Origin: Thermoproteota archaeon
GTDB taxonomy: Archaea; Thermoproteota; Methanomethylicia; Methanomethylicales; B66-G16
DNA length: 15,029 nt
Direction: 5' to 3'
NCBI GenBank assembly: GCA_003649085.1
Contig: QMQV01000032.1
Span: forward strand, 1-15,029
Each line of letters begins with the position of its first letter. The stretch's first letter is position 1. A model generated the notes under the pieces. The model made no database searches. It had not been told where the DNA came from and was given only the letters and a program-made list of their open reading frames with translations. Positions 1 to 7,650 of the stretch are shown here, one piece after another. A program made the translations under genes and the position numbers.

Positions 1-1943
1 ACTACACATATATGTGTAGTAAACCTGGCCAACAGCTAATTATTGATAGCATCAAGCAGTATAACCTAAACAGAGTCGTGATCGCGGCATGTTCTCCCAG
101 GTTGCATGAACCTACCTTCAGGAAGTGCCTAGCATCAGCAGGTCTTAACCCGTATTTGCTAGAGATGGCAAACATCCGTGAACATTGCACTTGGGTGCAC
201 ACTCATGAGCCAGACGTAGCCTTTGAAAAAGCTAAGAAGATTGTAGAACTCGCCGTAACTCGGGCTAATTTGCTTGAGCCGTTAGAAGAGCAGGAAGTCT
301 CCGTTATTCAGCGCATCATGGTGATTGGCGGGGGTATAGCTGGGCTTTTTGCAGCGCTTGCAGCTGCTAATGCGGGATTTGAAGTCTACTTAGTTGAGTT
401 AAGTCCAACAATAGGAGGGAGGATGGCTCAATTAGACAAGACATTTCCCACACTAGATTGCTCAAAGTGCGTATTGACTCCTATAATGAATGAGGCTGCG
501 GCGCACCCCAATATAAAGCTCTTCACATATACTGAGGTAGTTGATGTACAGGGATCTATTGGCAACTTTAAGGTAAAGCTTCGTAAGAAGCCGCGTTACG
601 TTGATCCATCAAAGTGTACCGCCTGTGGTATATGCGCTGAGAAGTGCCCTGTAAAGGTGCCAAACGAATTTGACATGGGGCTAAGCATGCGCAAAGCCAT
701 TTACTTACCGTTTCCACAAGCCGTGCCAACAGTCTACTTAATTGATCCAGAGCATTGTTTGTATCTCACTAAGCGTGACCCAAAAACTGGTAAGCCCATC
801 TGTGGGGTTTGTCAGCGTTTCTGCCCTGCTGGAGCGATAAACTTTGATGAAAAACCTGAAGAAATAGAGGTAGACGTGGGCGCGATAATCATTGCGACAG
901 GCTTTGACGTCTTTGACCCTCGCGAGAAACCTGAATATGGCTATGGAAAATATCCAAACGTGATAACTTCATTAGAGTTTGAGAGAATACTATGTGCGAC
1001 AGGACCGACTGGAGGCAAGATCCTGTGCCCGCCTGACTGGAAGAAAGAGCCCAAGCGTATTGTCTTCATCCATTGTATAGGTTCACGTGATGAGACAGTA
1101 AACGCTCCATTCTGCTCCAGGGTCTGCTGCATGTATACTGCTAAGCAAGCTATTCTCTACAAGGAGCGTGTTCCCGATGGTGAAGCATATGTCTTCTATA
1201 TAGATGTCAGGGCAGCTGGTAAAGGTTTTGAAGAGTTCTACCGTAGAGCTGTGGAGGAATACGGAATCACGTACATAAGGGGCAAGGTTTCAGAGATAAT
1301 AAAAGATCCTGTTCGCGATACCTTAGTAGTACGCGCTGAAGACACTCTGACCGGCAAAATTGTCGAAGTTGAAGCTGACCTAGTAGTCTTAGCAGTAGGT
1401 ATGAGACCTAGAAAATCCACGCTAGAACTAGCTAAAATACTGAAACTTCCATTGTCAGCTGACGGCTTCCTACAAGAGCTACACATGAAGCTTTACCCCG
1501 TGCAAACTGCTGTAGACGGAGTATACATATGCGGTTGTGCACAAAGTCCTAAAGATATTCCTGATAGTATAGCACAAGCTGTAGCTGCCGCCGGTTATGC
1601 CATGTCATTGCTCTCACAAGGAAAAGTCAGGACAATCGGCAACGTAGCAGAAGTTAATGAAGACCTATGCTCGGGGTGTGGTATATGTGAAGCTACATGT
1701 GCCTTCGGTGCTATTTCCCTAGAAACTAAGGTTGTCGAAGGAAGAGAAGTTAGGCGTGCTAAGGTTGACGTCTTAAGGTGTAAGGGATGTGGAGCCTGCG
1801 CTGCTGCTTGTCCAGCTGGTGCTATTAAAGCCAAACACTTCACTGATGACCAGCTGCTTTCAATGATAAGAGCGTTGTTCGTAGGACCATCGGAGGCTTT
1901 AAAAGCCATCAAGGTAGCAGCCTCACCTATCAAAGCTTCGTAA
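1..1943 (+). CDS. hdrA: HdrA, heterodisulfide reductase subunit A (5' truncated)
   Basis: This is the FAD and iron-sulfur subunit of soluble heterodisulfide reductase, where electrons from the hydrogenase are bifurcated in the cytoplasm. The frame is open to the window edge. The first internal Met (base 12) lies in the conserved MCS-x-PGQ-x-LI region, so roughly 40-50 N-terminal residues are missing. Numbering from that Met, the visible parts are: an AACSPRLHEPTFR block (26-37); the FAD Rossmann motif GGGIAG (106-111); the HdrA-specific DCSKCVLTP segment (149-157); a 4Fe-4S motif CTACGICAEKCP (202-213); CGVCQRFCP (264-272); and two C-terminal ferredoxin motifs, CSGCGICEATC and CKGCGACAAAC (near 554 and 590). 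The mvhD-G-A genes follow directly, as in Hdr-Mvh complexes. I see no selenocysteine or frameshift. The family call is firm. Confidence 0.95.
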   Translation, partial: YTYMCSKPGQQLIIDSIKQYNLNRVVIAACSPRLHEPTFRKCLASAGLNPYLLEMANIREHCTWVHTHEPDVAFEKAKKIVELAVTRANLLEPLEEQEVSVIQRIMVIGGGIAGLFAALAAANAGFEVYLVELSPTIGGRMAQLDKTFPTLDCSKCVLTPIMNEAAAHPNIKLFTYTEVVDVQGSIGNFKVKLRKKPRYVDPSKCTACGICAEKCPVKVPNEFDMGLSMRKAIYLPFPQAVPTVYLIDPEHCLYLTKRDPKTGKPICGVCQRFCPAGAINFDEKPEEIEVDVGAIIIATGFDVFDPREKPEYGYGKYPNVITSLEFERILCATGPTGGKILCPPDWKKEPKRIVFIHCIGSRDETVNAPFCSRVCCMYTAKQAILYKERVPDGEAYVFYIDVRAAGKGFEEFYRRAVEEYGITYIRGKVSEIIKDPVRDTLVVRAEDTLTGKIVEVEADLVVLAVGMRPRKSTLELAKILKLPLSADGFLQELHMKLYPVQTAVDGVYICGCAQSPKDIPDSIAQAVAAAGYAMSLLSQGKVRTIGNVAEVNEDLCSGCGICEATCAFGAISLETKVVEGREVRRAKVDVLRCKGCGACAAACPAGAIKAKHFTDDQLLSMIRALFVGPSEALKAIKVAASPIKAS

Positions 1944-1968
1944 AGCAAGCTCTTAGAGGTGTAGTTGA

Positions 1969-2466
1969 TTGAACCATGTGGAGATGAAGGAGCATAAACC
2001 AGAGGTTCTTGAGCTAAAGTCTGCTTACCCGGCTACGCCTAAGAAGCTCTTCGAGCCCTTAATTGTTTGCTTTGCCTGTAACTACTGCACATACGCTGGT
2101 GCTGACTATGCTGGAACAGCACGTATACAATATCCACCGAATGTGATAGTAATAAGGCATATGTGCAGTGGAAGATATGATCCACTAGAGTTTCTCGAAG
2201 CTTTAAGGCTTGGCGCAGACTTCGTCTGGCATGCAGGTTGTCATCCAGGAGACTGCCACTTTCTTACAGGCAACTATAAAGCCAGTAGACGTTTCGCTTT
2301 ACTCAAAAAGTTATGTGAACAGCTGGGTTTCAACCCTGAGCGGCTAATTCTCGAGTGGGTTTCCGCAGCTGAAGGAGATCGCTTCGCTTCAATAGTCAGG
2401 AAGCTACTCCAAAAATACGAGGAGATAGGGCCTTCTCCCATGAAAAACTTTAAGGAGGAGTTATAA
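1969..2466 (+). CDS. mvhD: MvhD/FlpD-type iron-sulfur subunit of F420-non-reducing hydrogenase
   Basis: MvhD is the small Fe-S protein that carries electrons from the MvhAG hydrogenase to HdrA. The 165-aa product has the family's cysteine pattern: CFACNYC (34-40) followed by YAGADYAG, then HMCSGRYDP (C66) and HAGCHPGDCHF (C91, C96). These can ligate the [2Fe-2S] cluster known for this family. About 30 residues precede the first Cys, so it has a modest N-terminal extension. The start is a TTG at 1969, placed by a GAGGTG ribosome site (1956-1961) seven bases upstream. GTG 1978 and ATG 1984 are in frame but poorly spaced. It sits 25 bp after hdrA and 2 bp before mvhG, so cotranscription is very likely. 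Confidence 0.95.
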   Translation: MNHVEMKEHKPEVLELKSAYPATPKKLFEPLIVCFACNYCTYAGADYAGTARIQYPPNVIVIRHMCSGRYDPLEFLEALRLGADFVWHAGCHPGDCHFLTGNYKASRRFALLKKLCEQLGFNPERLILEWVSAAEGDRFASIVRKLLQKYEEIGPSPMKNFKEEL

Positions 2467-2468
2467 AT

Positions 2469-3377
2469 ATGCCCGAAAAGGTCAAGGTTGTTAATGAGTG
2501 GCTTTGTGTTTGCTCAGGATGTGAAATCTCCTTACTAAACATTCATGAGAAACTACTAAATTTGCTTGACCGCATAGAGATCGTTCATAGCCCTGTGCTA
2601 ATGGATGTAAAGGAGATTCCAGAAGCTGACATCGCTTTAGTTAGCGGAGGAGTGCGCAATTGGGAGAACGTGGAGGTTTTAAAGGAGGTACGTGAAAAGT
2701 GTAGGATTCTCATAGCCCTTGGCTCATGTGCAGCCTTTGGAGGAATACCTGGTCTCGGTAACCTTTTCAGCAGAGAAGAGCTTTTGCGTAAGGTGTATAT
2801 TGACACAAAAAGCACCGACAACCCCAATAAGGTTCTACCATGTAAAGAAGTACCTCCGCTCACGAAAATGGTGGCTCCCATATGGAAAGTCGTTAAGACT
2901 GACTACGTCATACCTGGATGTCCTCCAGAAGCTGACTTAATTTGGGATGCTCTGTCCTCCCTTCTTGATGGAAAAGAACCTTGTTTGTCAACAAGGACTG
3001 TATGTGATGAATGCCCACTTAAGAAGGAGGAGAAGAAGGAGATTAAAGTGGTCAAGCGCTGGTATGAAGCTTCAGAGGGCTTTGATCCAGAGCGTTGCTT
3101 GCTAGAGCAGGGTTTTGTATGCATGGGTCCTGCTACGAGAGCAGGATGTGGTGCAAAATGCCCACAAGCTCACGTGCCGTGTAGGGGCTGTATGGGACCT
3201 GCTGCAACGCAAGCCGATCAAGCCGCATCCATGATTGGTGCGCTGGGTTTCCTTGAAGTTGACCCAGAGCTGCTTGTGAAGAAAGTAGCAGACCCAGTAG
3301 GTCTCTTTTATAGATACACGCTTCCATCCGCTATTATCCCAAGATATGTTGAGGATCGAGGCGGGGAGACGCGATGA
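2469..3377 (+). CDS. mvhG: F420-non-reducing [NiFe] hydrogenase small subunit (MvhG)
   Basis: This is the electron-transfer small subunit of a group 3c-type cytoplasmic hydrogenase; it carries electrons from the NiFe site towards MvhD. The 302-aa protein has the proximal cluster ligands CSGC (C15, C18), GSCAAFGG (C87) and PGCPPE (C151). A cysteine-rich C-terminal half (for example C179, C182, C218, C227, C231, C238, C241) supplies the medial and distal clusters. There is no Tat signal peptide, which fits a cytoplasmic enzyme. A strong AAGGAGGAG ribosome site (2452-2460) lies inside the end of mvhD, eight bases before the ATG. The stop overlaps the mvhA start by 4 bp (ATGA), suggesting translational coupling. 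Confidence 0.95.
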   Translation: MPEKVKVVNEWLCVCSGCEISLLNIHEKLLNLLDRIEIVHSPVLMDVKEIPEADIALVSGGVRNWENVEVLKEVREKCRILIALGSCAAFGGIPGLGNLFSREELLRKVYIDTKSTDNPNKVLPCKEVPPLTKMVAPIWKVVKTDYVIPGCPPEADLIWDALSSLLDGKEPCLSTRTVCDECPLKKEEKKEIKVVKRWYEASEGFDPERCLLEQGFVCMGPATRAGCGAKCPQAHVPCRGCMGPAATQADQAASMIGALGFLEVDPELLVKKVADPVGLFYRYTLPSAIIPRYVEDRGGETR

Positions 3378-4810
3378 GCAAGGTAGTTGAAGTAAAACCT
3401 GTAACAAGGATTGAGGGGCACGCGAAGATAAAGATTTGGCTTGATGAAGAGGGCAACGTTAAGGATGCGCATTTTCACGTTCTTGAAGTTAGAGGGTTTG
3501 AGCGCTTTTTAATCGGAAGACCAATTGAAGAAGCTCCATTGATAGTTCCACGTATTTGCGGCATATGCTACACATGCCATCACCTGGCTTCCGCTAAGGC
3601 AGTTGATGCCTATTTTGGACTACAACCAGAAGATCTGCCTGAAACAGCTAACATGCTTAGAGAGCTTATGCTGATGGGTAATTTCATCCACAGCCACTCT
3701 CTACACTTCTATGCCTTAGCCGCACCAGACTTTATTGTAGGACCCGATGCTGATCCTCGCGAGAGAAACTTAGTTGGCGTCATAAAGAAAGCTCCTGAGA
3801 TTGCCAAAAACGCCATACGCTTGCGGGCGGTAGGTATAAAGATTACAGAGATCGTAGGAGGTAAAGCTGTACACCCAGTTACAGCAATACCTGGAGGCGT
3901 ATCAAAGGGGTTAACTGAAGAAGAGCGTCAAAAACTATTACCTGATGTGAAGTGGGCAGTCGAGTTTTCTAAAGAAACTGTTGAGCTATGCAAGCAGCTT
4001 ATTGACAAATACATAGACTTAGTTAAAAACGTAGGCGTCCTCAGAACTTACCACTTGGGGATGGTTGATGACCACGGCGTCCATCAGCTTTATCATGGCA
4101 AGCTTCGCTTCGTAGACCCTGATGGAAACATAGCTGCTGAATTCCCATATCATCAATATCTAGATTACATAGCTGAGCGCGTTGAAGAATACTCTTATCT
4201 GAAGTTCCCGTATTTCAAGAAAGCTGGGTGGCCGAATGGAATATATCGTGTAAATACGCTATCGCGTCTTAACGTAGCTGACAAAATGCCAACCCCCCTA
4301 GCACAAGAATACTTCGAAGAGCTAAGAAGGACATGGGGGAAGCCTATTCACAATACCTTACTTTACAACTTAGGAAGATGTATAGAGTTACTTGAATGCG
4401 CTGAGCGCTCTTTGGAGTTTCTCGAAAATCCGAAGATCACAGGGTCAAATCTACGAGTTCCAGTCAAGCCAAGAAGCGGGGAAGGCATAGGGGTTGTTGA
4501 AGCACAACGTGGCACGCTGATTCATCACTATGCGGCAGACGCTGAAGGGTTAATAACTGACTCTAACATCATTGTTGCTACCGTACAAAACAACCCTGCT
4601 TTTGACCGGCTTATGTGTGAAGAGTCTAAAAAATTCATAAAAGGCGGCCAGATCAACGAGGGGCTTCTCAATAGGTTAGAAATGTTAATTAGAGCTTACG
4701 ATCCATGCCTATCATGTGCAACGCATACTATAGCTGGGCACTATCCACTAGTGATCGAAGTTGTCGACGATAGAGATAGGCTAATAGCCAAGCTAAGTAA
4801 TCTCGAATAG
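3374..4810 (+). CDS. mvhA: F420-non-reducing [NiFe] hydrogenase large subunit (MvhA)
   Basis: This is the catalytic subunit, which binds the Ni-Fe centre and oxidises H2. The 478-aa protein carries both Ni-ligand motifs: RICGICYTCHH near the N-terminus (C62, C65) and DPCLSCATH at 443-451 (C445, C448). After His451 there is a 27-residue tail, the peptide that a maturation protease removes once nickel is inserted; a candidate protease is encoded next. The ATG is preceded by GGGGAG (3363-3368, spacing 5) and overlaps the mvhG stop. The neighbouring hdrA and mvhD place it in the Hdr-linked group 3c rather than the F420-reducing (FrhA) group, as there is no frhB-like gene in view. Confidence 0.95.
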   Translation: MSKVVEVKPVTRIEGHAKIKIWLDEEGNVKDAHFHVLEVRGFERFLIGRPIEEAPLIVPRICGICYTCHHLASAKAVDAYFGLQPEDLPETANMLRELMLMGNFIHSHSLHFYALAAPDFIVGPDADPRERNLVGVIKKAPEIAKNAIRLRAVGIKITEIVGGKAVHPVTAIPGGVSKGLTEEERQKLLPDVKWAVEFSKETVELCKQLIDKYIDLVKNVGVLRTYHLGMVDDHGVHQLYHGKLRFVDPDGNIAAEFPYHQYLDYIAERVEEYSYLKFPYFKKAGWPNGIYRVNTLSRLNVADKMPTPLAQEYFEELRRTWGKPIHNTLLYNLGRCIELLECAERSLEFLENPKITGSNLRVPVKPRSGEGIGVVEAQRGTLIHHYAADAEGLITDSNIIVATVQNNPAFDRLMCEESKKFIKGGQINEGLLNRLEMLIRAYDPCLSCATHTIAGHYPLVIEVVDDRDRLIAKLSNLE

Positions 4811-4835
4811 GCTTAGCAATTTTTCTTCTTTCTCC

Positions 4836-5309
4836 ATGAAGAAAGTTCTTGTAGCTGGGTTTGGTAACATACTGTTAGGTGATGAGGGAGTAGGCATACA
4901 TGTCATTCGTGAGCTACAAAAGCTAAATCTCCCTCCACATGTAGAAGTTGTAGACCTAGGAGTTAATAGTACACTGCTAATAGACATTTTTCCAAACTAT
5001 GACAAGATCATAATCGTTGATGCTCTAGTGCTTACAGGAAAACCTGGAGAAGTTCAAAAACTATCAGCTGAGGAGCTGCTTCAAGTTCCACGAAGTTCTA
5101 AAGTCTCGTTACACGAGATAGACCTGCCCCTAACACTGGAAGTTTGCAAACAGCTATACGGGTCATTAAAGGAAGTGAAAATTATAGGGATAGAGGTAGA
5201 AGCTGATTCACTACATGAAGTTAATCTACGGCTTTCATCAAAAGCAGAAAGTGCTGTTAAAAAAGCTGTGTGCATGATTTTAGATGAGCTTGGTGTAGTG
5301 AATGTCTGA
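4836..5309 (+). CDS. Hydrogenase maturation endopeptidase (HycI/HyaD/FrcD family)
   Basis: This is a nickel-dependent endopeptidase that cuts the C-terminal tail of a [NiFe] large subunit after the last active-site His. The 157-aa product begins with the family signature AGFGNILLGDEGVG. The expected metal-binding residues fall at Glu17, Asp62 (VDALVLTG) and His93 (SLHEIDLP), close to their positions in E. coli HycI. It starts 25 bp after mvhA, whose 27-residue tail is the obvious substrate. No Shine-Dalgarno sequence is visible: the gap is pyrimidine-rich (TTTTTCTTCTTTCTCC). Translation may therefore depend on coupling, or a short independent transcript may exist. Its end overlaps the next gene by 8 bp. 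Confidence 0.92.
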   Translation: MKKVLVAGFGNILLGDEGVGIHVIRELQKLNLPPHVEVVDLGVNSTLLIDIFPNYDKIIIVDALVLTGKPGEVQKLSAEELLQVPRSSKVSLHEIDLPLTLEVCKQLYGSLKEVKIIGIEVEADSLHEVNLRLSSKAESAVKKAVCMILDELGVVNV

Positions 5310-5829
5310 AAGTGATGTTAGAAGTATGCGACTAGTCTTAGTCGCACATTGTATTTTAAATCAAAATGCTAGAGCAAGTGGAATAGCTAAGAGGGTCTGT
5401 GCTTTAGAAGAGGTTATTCATTTTCTTTTAAGCCAAGGATATGGCCTCATACAGCTACCTTGTCCAGAGCTTCTTTATAAAGGCATAGATCGTCCTCCAG
5501 CATCCAAGCCTGAATATGACACACCTGAGTTTAGAAGCTTTTGTTCAAAGCTAGCTAAGTTAGTTATTGAGCAAATACTTATTTTTGCCAATAGAGGTTA
5601 CAAAGTTGTAGGCATAATCGGAGTAGAGCATTCACCTACATGCGCTACTAGTCTTATACCTATTGATCGAAATGATCTAAGCCTATATAATTGTGGTAGA
5701 GGCATTTTCATGGAAGAGCTTGAGAAGACCTTAGCAAGTAAAGGGATGAAAATACCGATGATAGGTGTCTTCGCTTCTAAGGATAGAGCAGTTGAAAATC
5801 TTCAAATCTTAAAGCGGTCTTTAGCCTAA
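5302..5829 (+). CDS. TudS/DUF523-related putative desulfidase-like protein
   Basis: The 175-aa protein resembles the DUF523/TudS group, especially the CD3072-type branch. Visible motifs are VAHCILNQNARASG (C17), IQLPCPELLYKG (C54) and GVEHSPTC (C114). In characterised TudS, three cysteines at comparable positions hold a [4Fe-4S] cluster used to remove sulfur from thiouracil. Activity on that substrate here is not implied. The ATG lies 8 bp inside the hydrogenase protease gene, so the two are probably translationally coupled, and the gene may serve sulfur or Fe-S chemistry tied to the hydrogenase; that link is inference. The 3' end converges with, and overlaps by 9 bp, the minus-strand aminotransferase. 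The family is fairly sure, the function is not. Confidence 0.75.
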   Translation: MSESDVRSMRLVLVAHCILNQNARASGIAKRVCALEEVIHFLLSQGYGLIQLPCPELLYKGIDRPPASKPEYDTPEFRSFCSKLAKLVIEQILIFANRGYKVVGIIGVEHSPTCATSLIPIDRNDLSLYNCGRGIFMEELEKTLASKGMKIPMIGVFASKDRAVENLQILKRSLA

Positions 5830-6987
5830 CTTTTTAAGAGATTCCCTTATCCTAGCAAAACCCTCTCTTATTTTATCAATTGACGTCGCATATGAAAAAC
5901 GTAAGTAACCCTCACCATAACTTCCCATGGCGGATCCATGTAATACAGCTACCTTAGCATTCTCCAATAAGAACTTCATTAAGTCATAAGACTTTATTCT
6001 GTATTTCTTAACGTTGACAAAAGCGTAAAAGGCTCCTTTAGGACGTTGACAGCTAAAGCCCTCAACTCTATTGATTTCGTTCACAATGACATCTCTTCTC
6101 TCTTTATACTGCCTAACCATTTCCTTAACACACTCTTGGGGTCCTCTTAAGGCAGCTATTCCTGCCACTTGTACAAAAGCTGGCACGCATGAAACAGAGT
6201 TATTTTGAAGTTTCGACATCCTCCTTATCAAATCTTTATTAGCTATGCAGTAGCCAAGTCTCCACCCAGTCATAGCATAAGTCTTGGAAAAGCCATCAAT
6301 AACAATAGCGCCATCCTCTAAGTCAAGTTCATTTAATAAGCTGCGAAACTCCCCTTCGTATACAAGCTTGCTGTAGACCTCATCCGAAAGCACGTAAAAT
6401 CCCTTCTTTTTAGCAAGCTCAGCTATGTCTCTAATATCGCTTGGTGTAAGCATCGAACCACATGGATTATGAGGAGAGTTTATGATAATAGCCTTCGTCC
6501 TCTCGCTAAGCTTCTCAACAATGTCGTCATACGTAATCCTAAACTCCTTTTCCTCACGCAATGGAACATATACTGGCTTACCACCAGCTAACTTAACGGC
6601 GTTTTCATAGGCTGGAAAACCCGGATTAGGTAGGATGACTTCATCGCCTTCCTCTACAATAGCTAAAAGTGAGTAGAAAATTCCTGGCTTAGCACCAGGC
6701 ATTACTAAAACTTCTTCAGGTTTCACGTCAACACCATAGTCCTCACGTATCCTCTCTGCAATAGCTTCCCTAAGCTCTGGTAAACCGGGTGTAGGTGTGT
6801 AATGTGTTAGCCCCTTCTTTAAGGCGTCAATAGCTGCTTGCTTAATATGCTCGGGAGTATCGAAGTCGGGCTCCCCGATTTCAAAGTGGACGACGTCAGC
6901 TCCCTTTCTCTCCATCGCCTGAGCTAAAGCCAGCACTTCGAAAGCAGCTTCCTCACCTAACATCTCAACGCGGTTCGCAAACTTCAT
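5821..6987 (-). CDS. Pyridoxal-phosphate aminotransferase, class I/II (aspartate aminotransferase-like)
   Basis: This is a fold-type I PLP enzyme that transfers amino groups between amino acids and 2-oxo acids in the cytosol. Numbered from the chosen start (388 aa), it shows: FEIGEPDFDTP (35-45), YTPTPGLPELREAI (63-76), NSPHNPCG (170-177, Asn174), SDEVYSKL (Asp202, Tyr205), the Schiff-base lysine in GFSKTYAMTGWRLGY (Lys235), and the substrate-carboxylate arginine in YLRFSYA. I place the start at ATG 6987 because GGAG (7000-6997) lies nine bases upstream and the product then begins MKFANRVE, like archaeal AspC proteins. A GTG at 7002 would add five residues but has no ribosome site. Substrate (Asp, aromatic or Ala) cannot be fixed from sequence. 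The gene stands alone and converges with the hydrogenase operon. Confidence 0.92.
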   Translation of the reverse strand: MKFANRVEMLGEEAAFEVLALAQAMERKGADVVHFEIGEPDFDTPEHIKQAAIDALKKGLTHYTPTPGLPELREAIAERIREDYGVDVKPEEVLVMPGAKPGIFYSLLAIVEEGDEVILPNPGFPAYENAVKLAGGKPVYVPLREEKEFRITYDDIVEKLSERTKAIIINSPHNPCGSMLTPSDIRDIAELAKKKGFYVLSDEVYSKLVYEGEFRSLLNELDLEDGAIVIDGFSKTYAMTGWRLGYCIANKDLIRRMSKLQNNSVSCVPAFVQVAGIAALRGPQECVKEMVRQYKERRDVIVNEINRVEGFSCQRPKGAFYAFVNVKKYRIKSYDLMKFLLENAKVAVLHGSAMGSYGEGYLRFSYATSIDKIREGFARIRESLKKLG

Positions 6988-7002
6988 CTTCAACATCTCC
7001 AC

Positions 7003-7286
7003 ATGCTATGCTAAGCTTTGTCCAAGAAAAGGCATTAAAAGACTTTTCTTTTCAAAAACAGGGGACAAAACATCTGCTTTTAACAACTCCACATTTTTAA
7101 CCAATACTTGCTCAAACGCTTTAACAAACTCCTTAACCTTACCCTCTCAAGCTTGAAACACATCTTCATCCTTTTCGTTTCCAACATGCTCGTTCTCTTA
7201 CCCCTAACAGCGTAGTATAAGCCCTTTAAGCACTTGCTAAGACAATATGTCATATCTTTAACTTACCTTTAGTACATTAAGTAAAG
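7003..7286. other. Intergenic region with possible coding remnant on the minus strand
   Basis: No convincing gene is present here. The minus strand contains a 57-codon ATG-to-TAA frame (7253-7080) that is basic and unfamiliar. A different minus frame (7146-7006) is open for 46 codons and reads like ordinary protein (EGKVKEFVKAFEQVL, then ELLKADVLSPVFEKK). It is cut off from NEHVGNEKDEDVFQA by one TGA (7149-7147). This could be a decayed or frameshifted small gene, or chance. The aminotransferase promoter probably lies here too: CTTTTAAT on the minus strand near 7034-7041 is a plausible TATA box for it. Confidence 0.35.
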
Positions 7287-7294
7287 CTTTATAG
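7287..7294 (+). promoter_or_regulatory. TATA box for the 78-aa gene, implying a leaderless mRNA
   Basis: CTTTATAG preceded by a purine-rich GTAAAG (BRE-like) is centred about 26 bases before 7316. In archaea that puts the transcription start at or next to the TTG/GTG start codons at 7316/7319. There is no Shine-Dalgarno sequence, so a leaderless transcript is likely. Confidence 0.5.
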
Positions 7295-7315
7295 AAGTTT
7301 AAGCTACAAAGCCTC

Positions 7316-7552
7316 TTGGTGATAGAAATTAGTGGAGAAATAACTGAAGAAGACGAGCTTGCGACTATACTACGTGAGAAAGAGGAATGGTATGAATTAG
7401 AAGTTTACGATGAGAAAACTAGCAGGTGGAAATTAAAGGGCGTATATAATAGCTTCTTGCAGATGATGGACTACATTAACAGGGCGTTAAAAGGTAAAAA
7501 AGTAAGGTATAGGCGTATTGATCAAGAAGAGTGGACAGAAACATATCCGTAA
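7316..7552 (+). CDS. Hypothetical 78-aa acidic/charged protein
   Basis: I do not recognise this small protein. It is highly charged, with no cysteine, no membrane segment and no signal peptide. The N-terminal part is acidic (EISGEITEEDELATILREKEEW) and is followed by alternating hydrophobic stretches (YELEVYDE, RWKLKGVYNSFLQMMDYI) consistent with a small alpha/beta fold. The C-terminal part is basic then polar (LKGKKVRYRRIDQEEW). The start is either TTG 7316 or GTG 7319. Neither has a ribosome site, and a TATA box about 26 bases upstream suggests leaderless translation. It is followed by about 100 bp before the flavoprotein gene, which has its own ribosome site and probably its own promoter. 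Coding is supported by composition and the matching promoter, not by homology. Confidence 0.65.
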   Translation: MVIEISGEITEEDELATILREKEEWYELEVYDEKTSRWKLKGVYNSFLQMMDYINRALKGKKVRYRRIDQEEWTETYP

Positions 7553-7650
7553 ACAAGCACGAAGTTCTTGTTTCAAATTGTAAGAAATTATGTGCAAAAA
7601 CTCAAAATTTTTAACTTAGCTATTAGCTTAGCTTAACTTGAGGTGTTATA

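Noticed and set aside
2719..2940. 73-codon plus-strand frame inside mvhG
   Set aside because: It lies wholly within a strongly conserved hydrogenase small-subunit gene in another frame and has no recognisable motif or ribosome site.
4811..4835. Pyrimidine/T-rich gap after mvhA as an operon terminator
   Set aside because: The maturation protease acts on the preceding gene's product and starts only 25 bp on; readthrough is more likely than termination.
7147..7149. In-frame TGA as a selenocysteine codon
   Set aside because: No SECIS-like hairpin or Sec-protein motif is visible, and the surrounding frame is not a recognised gene.
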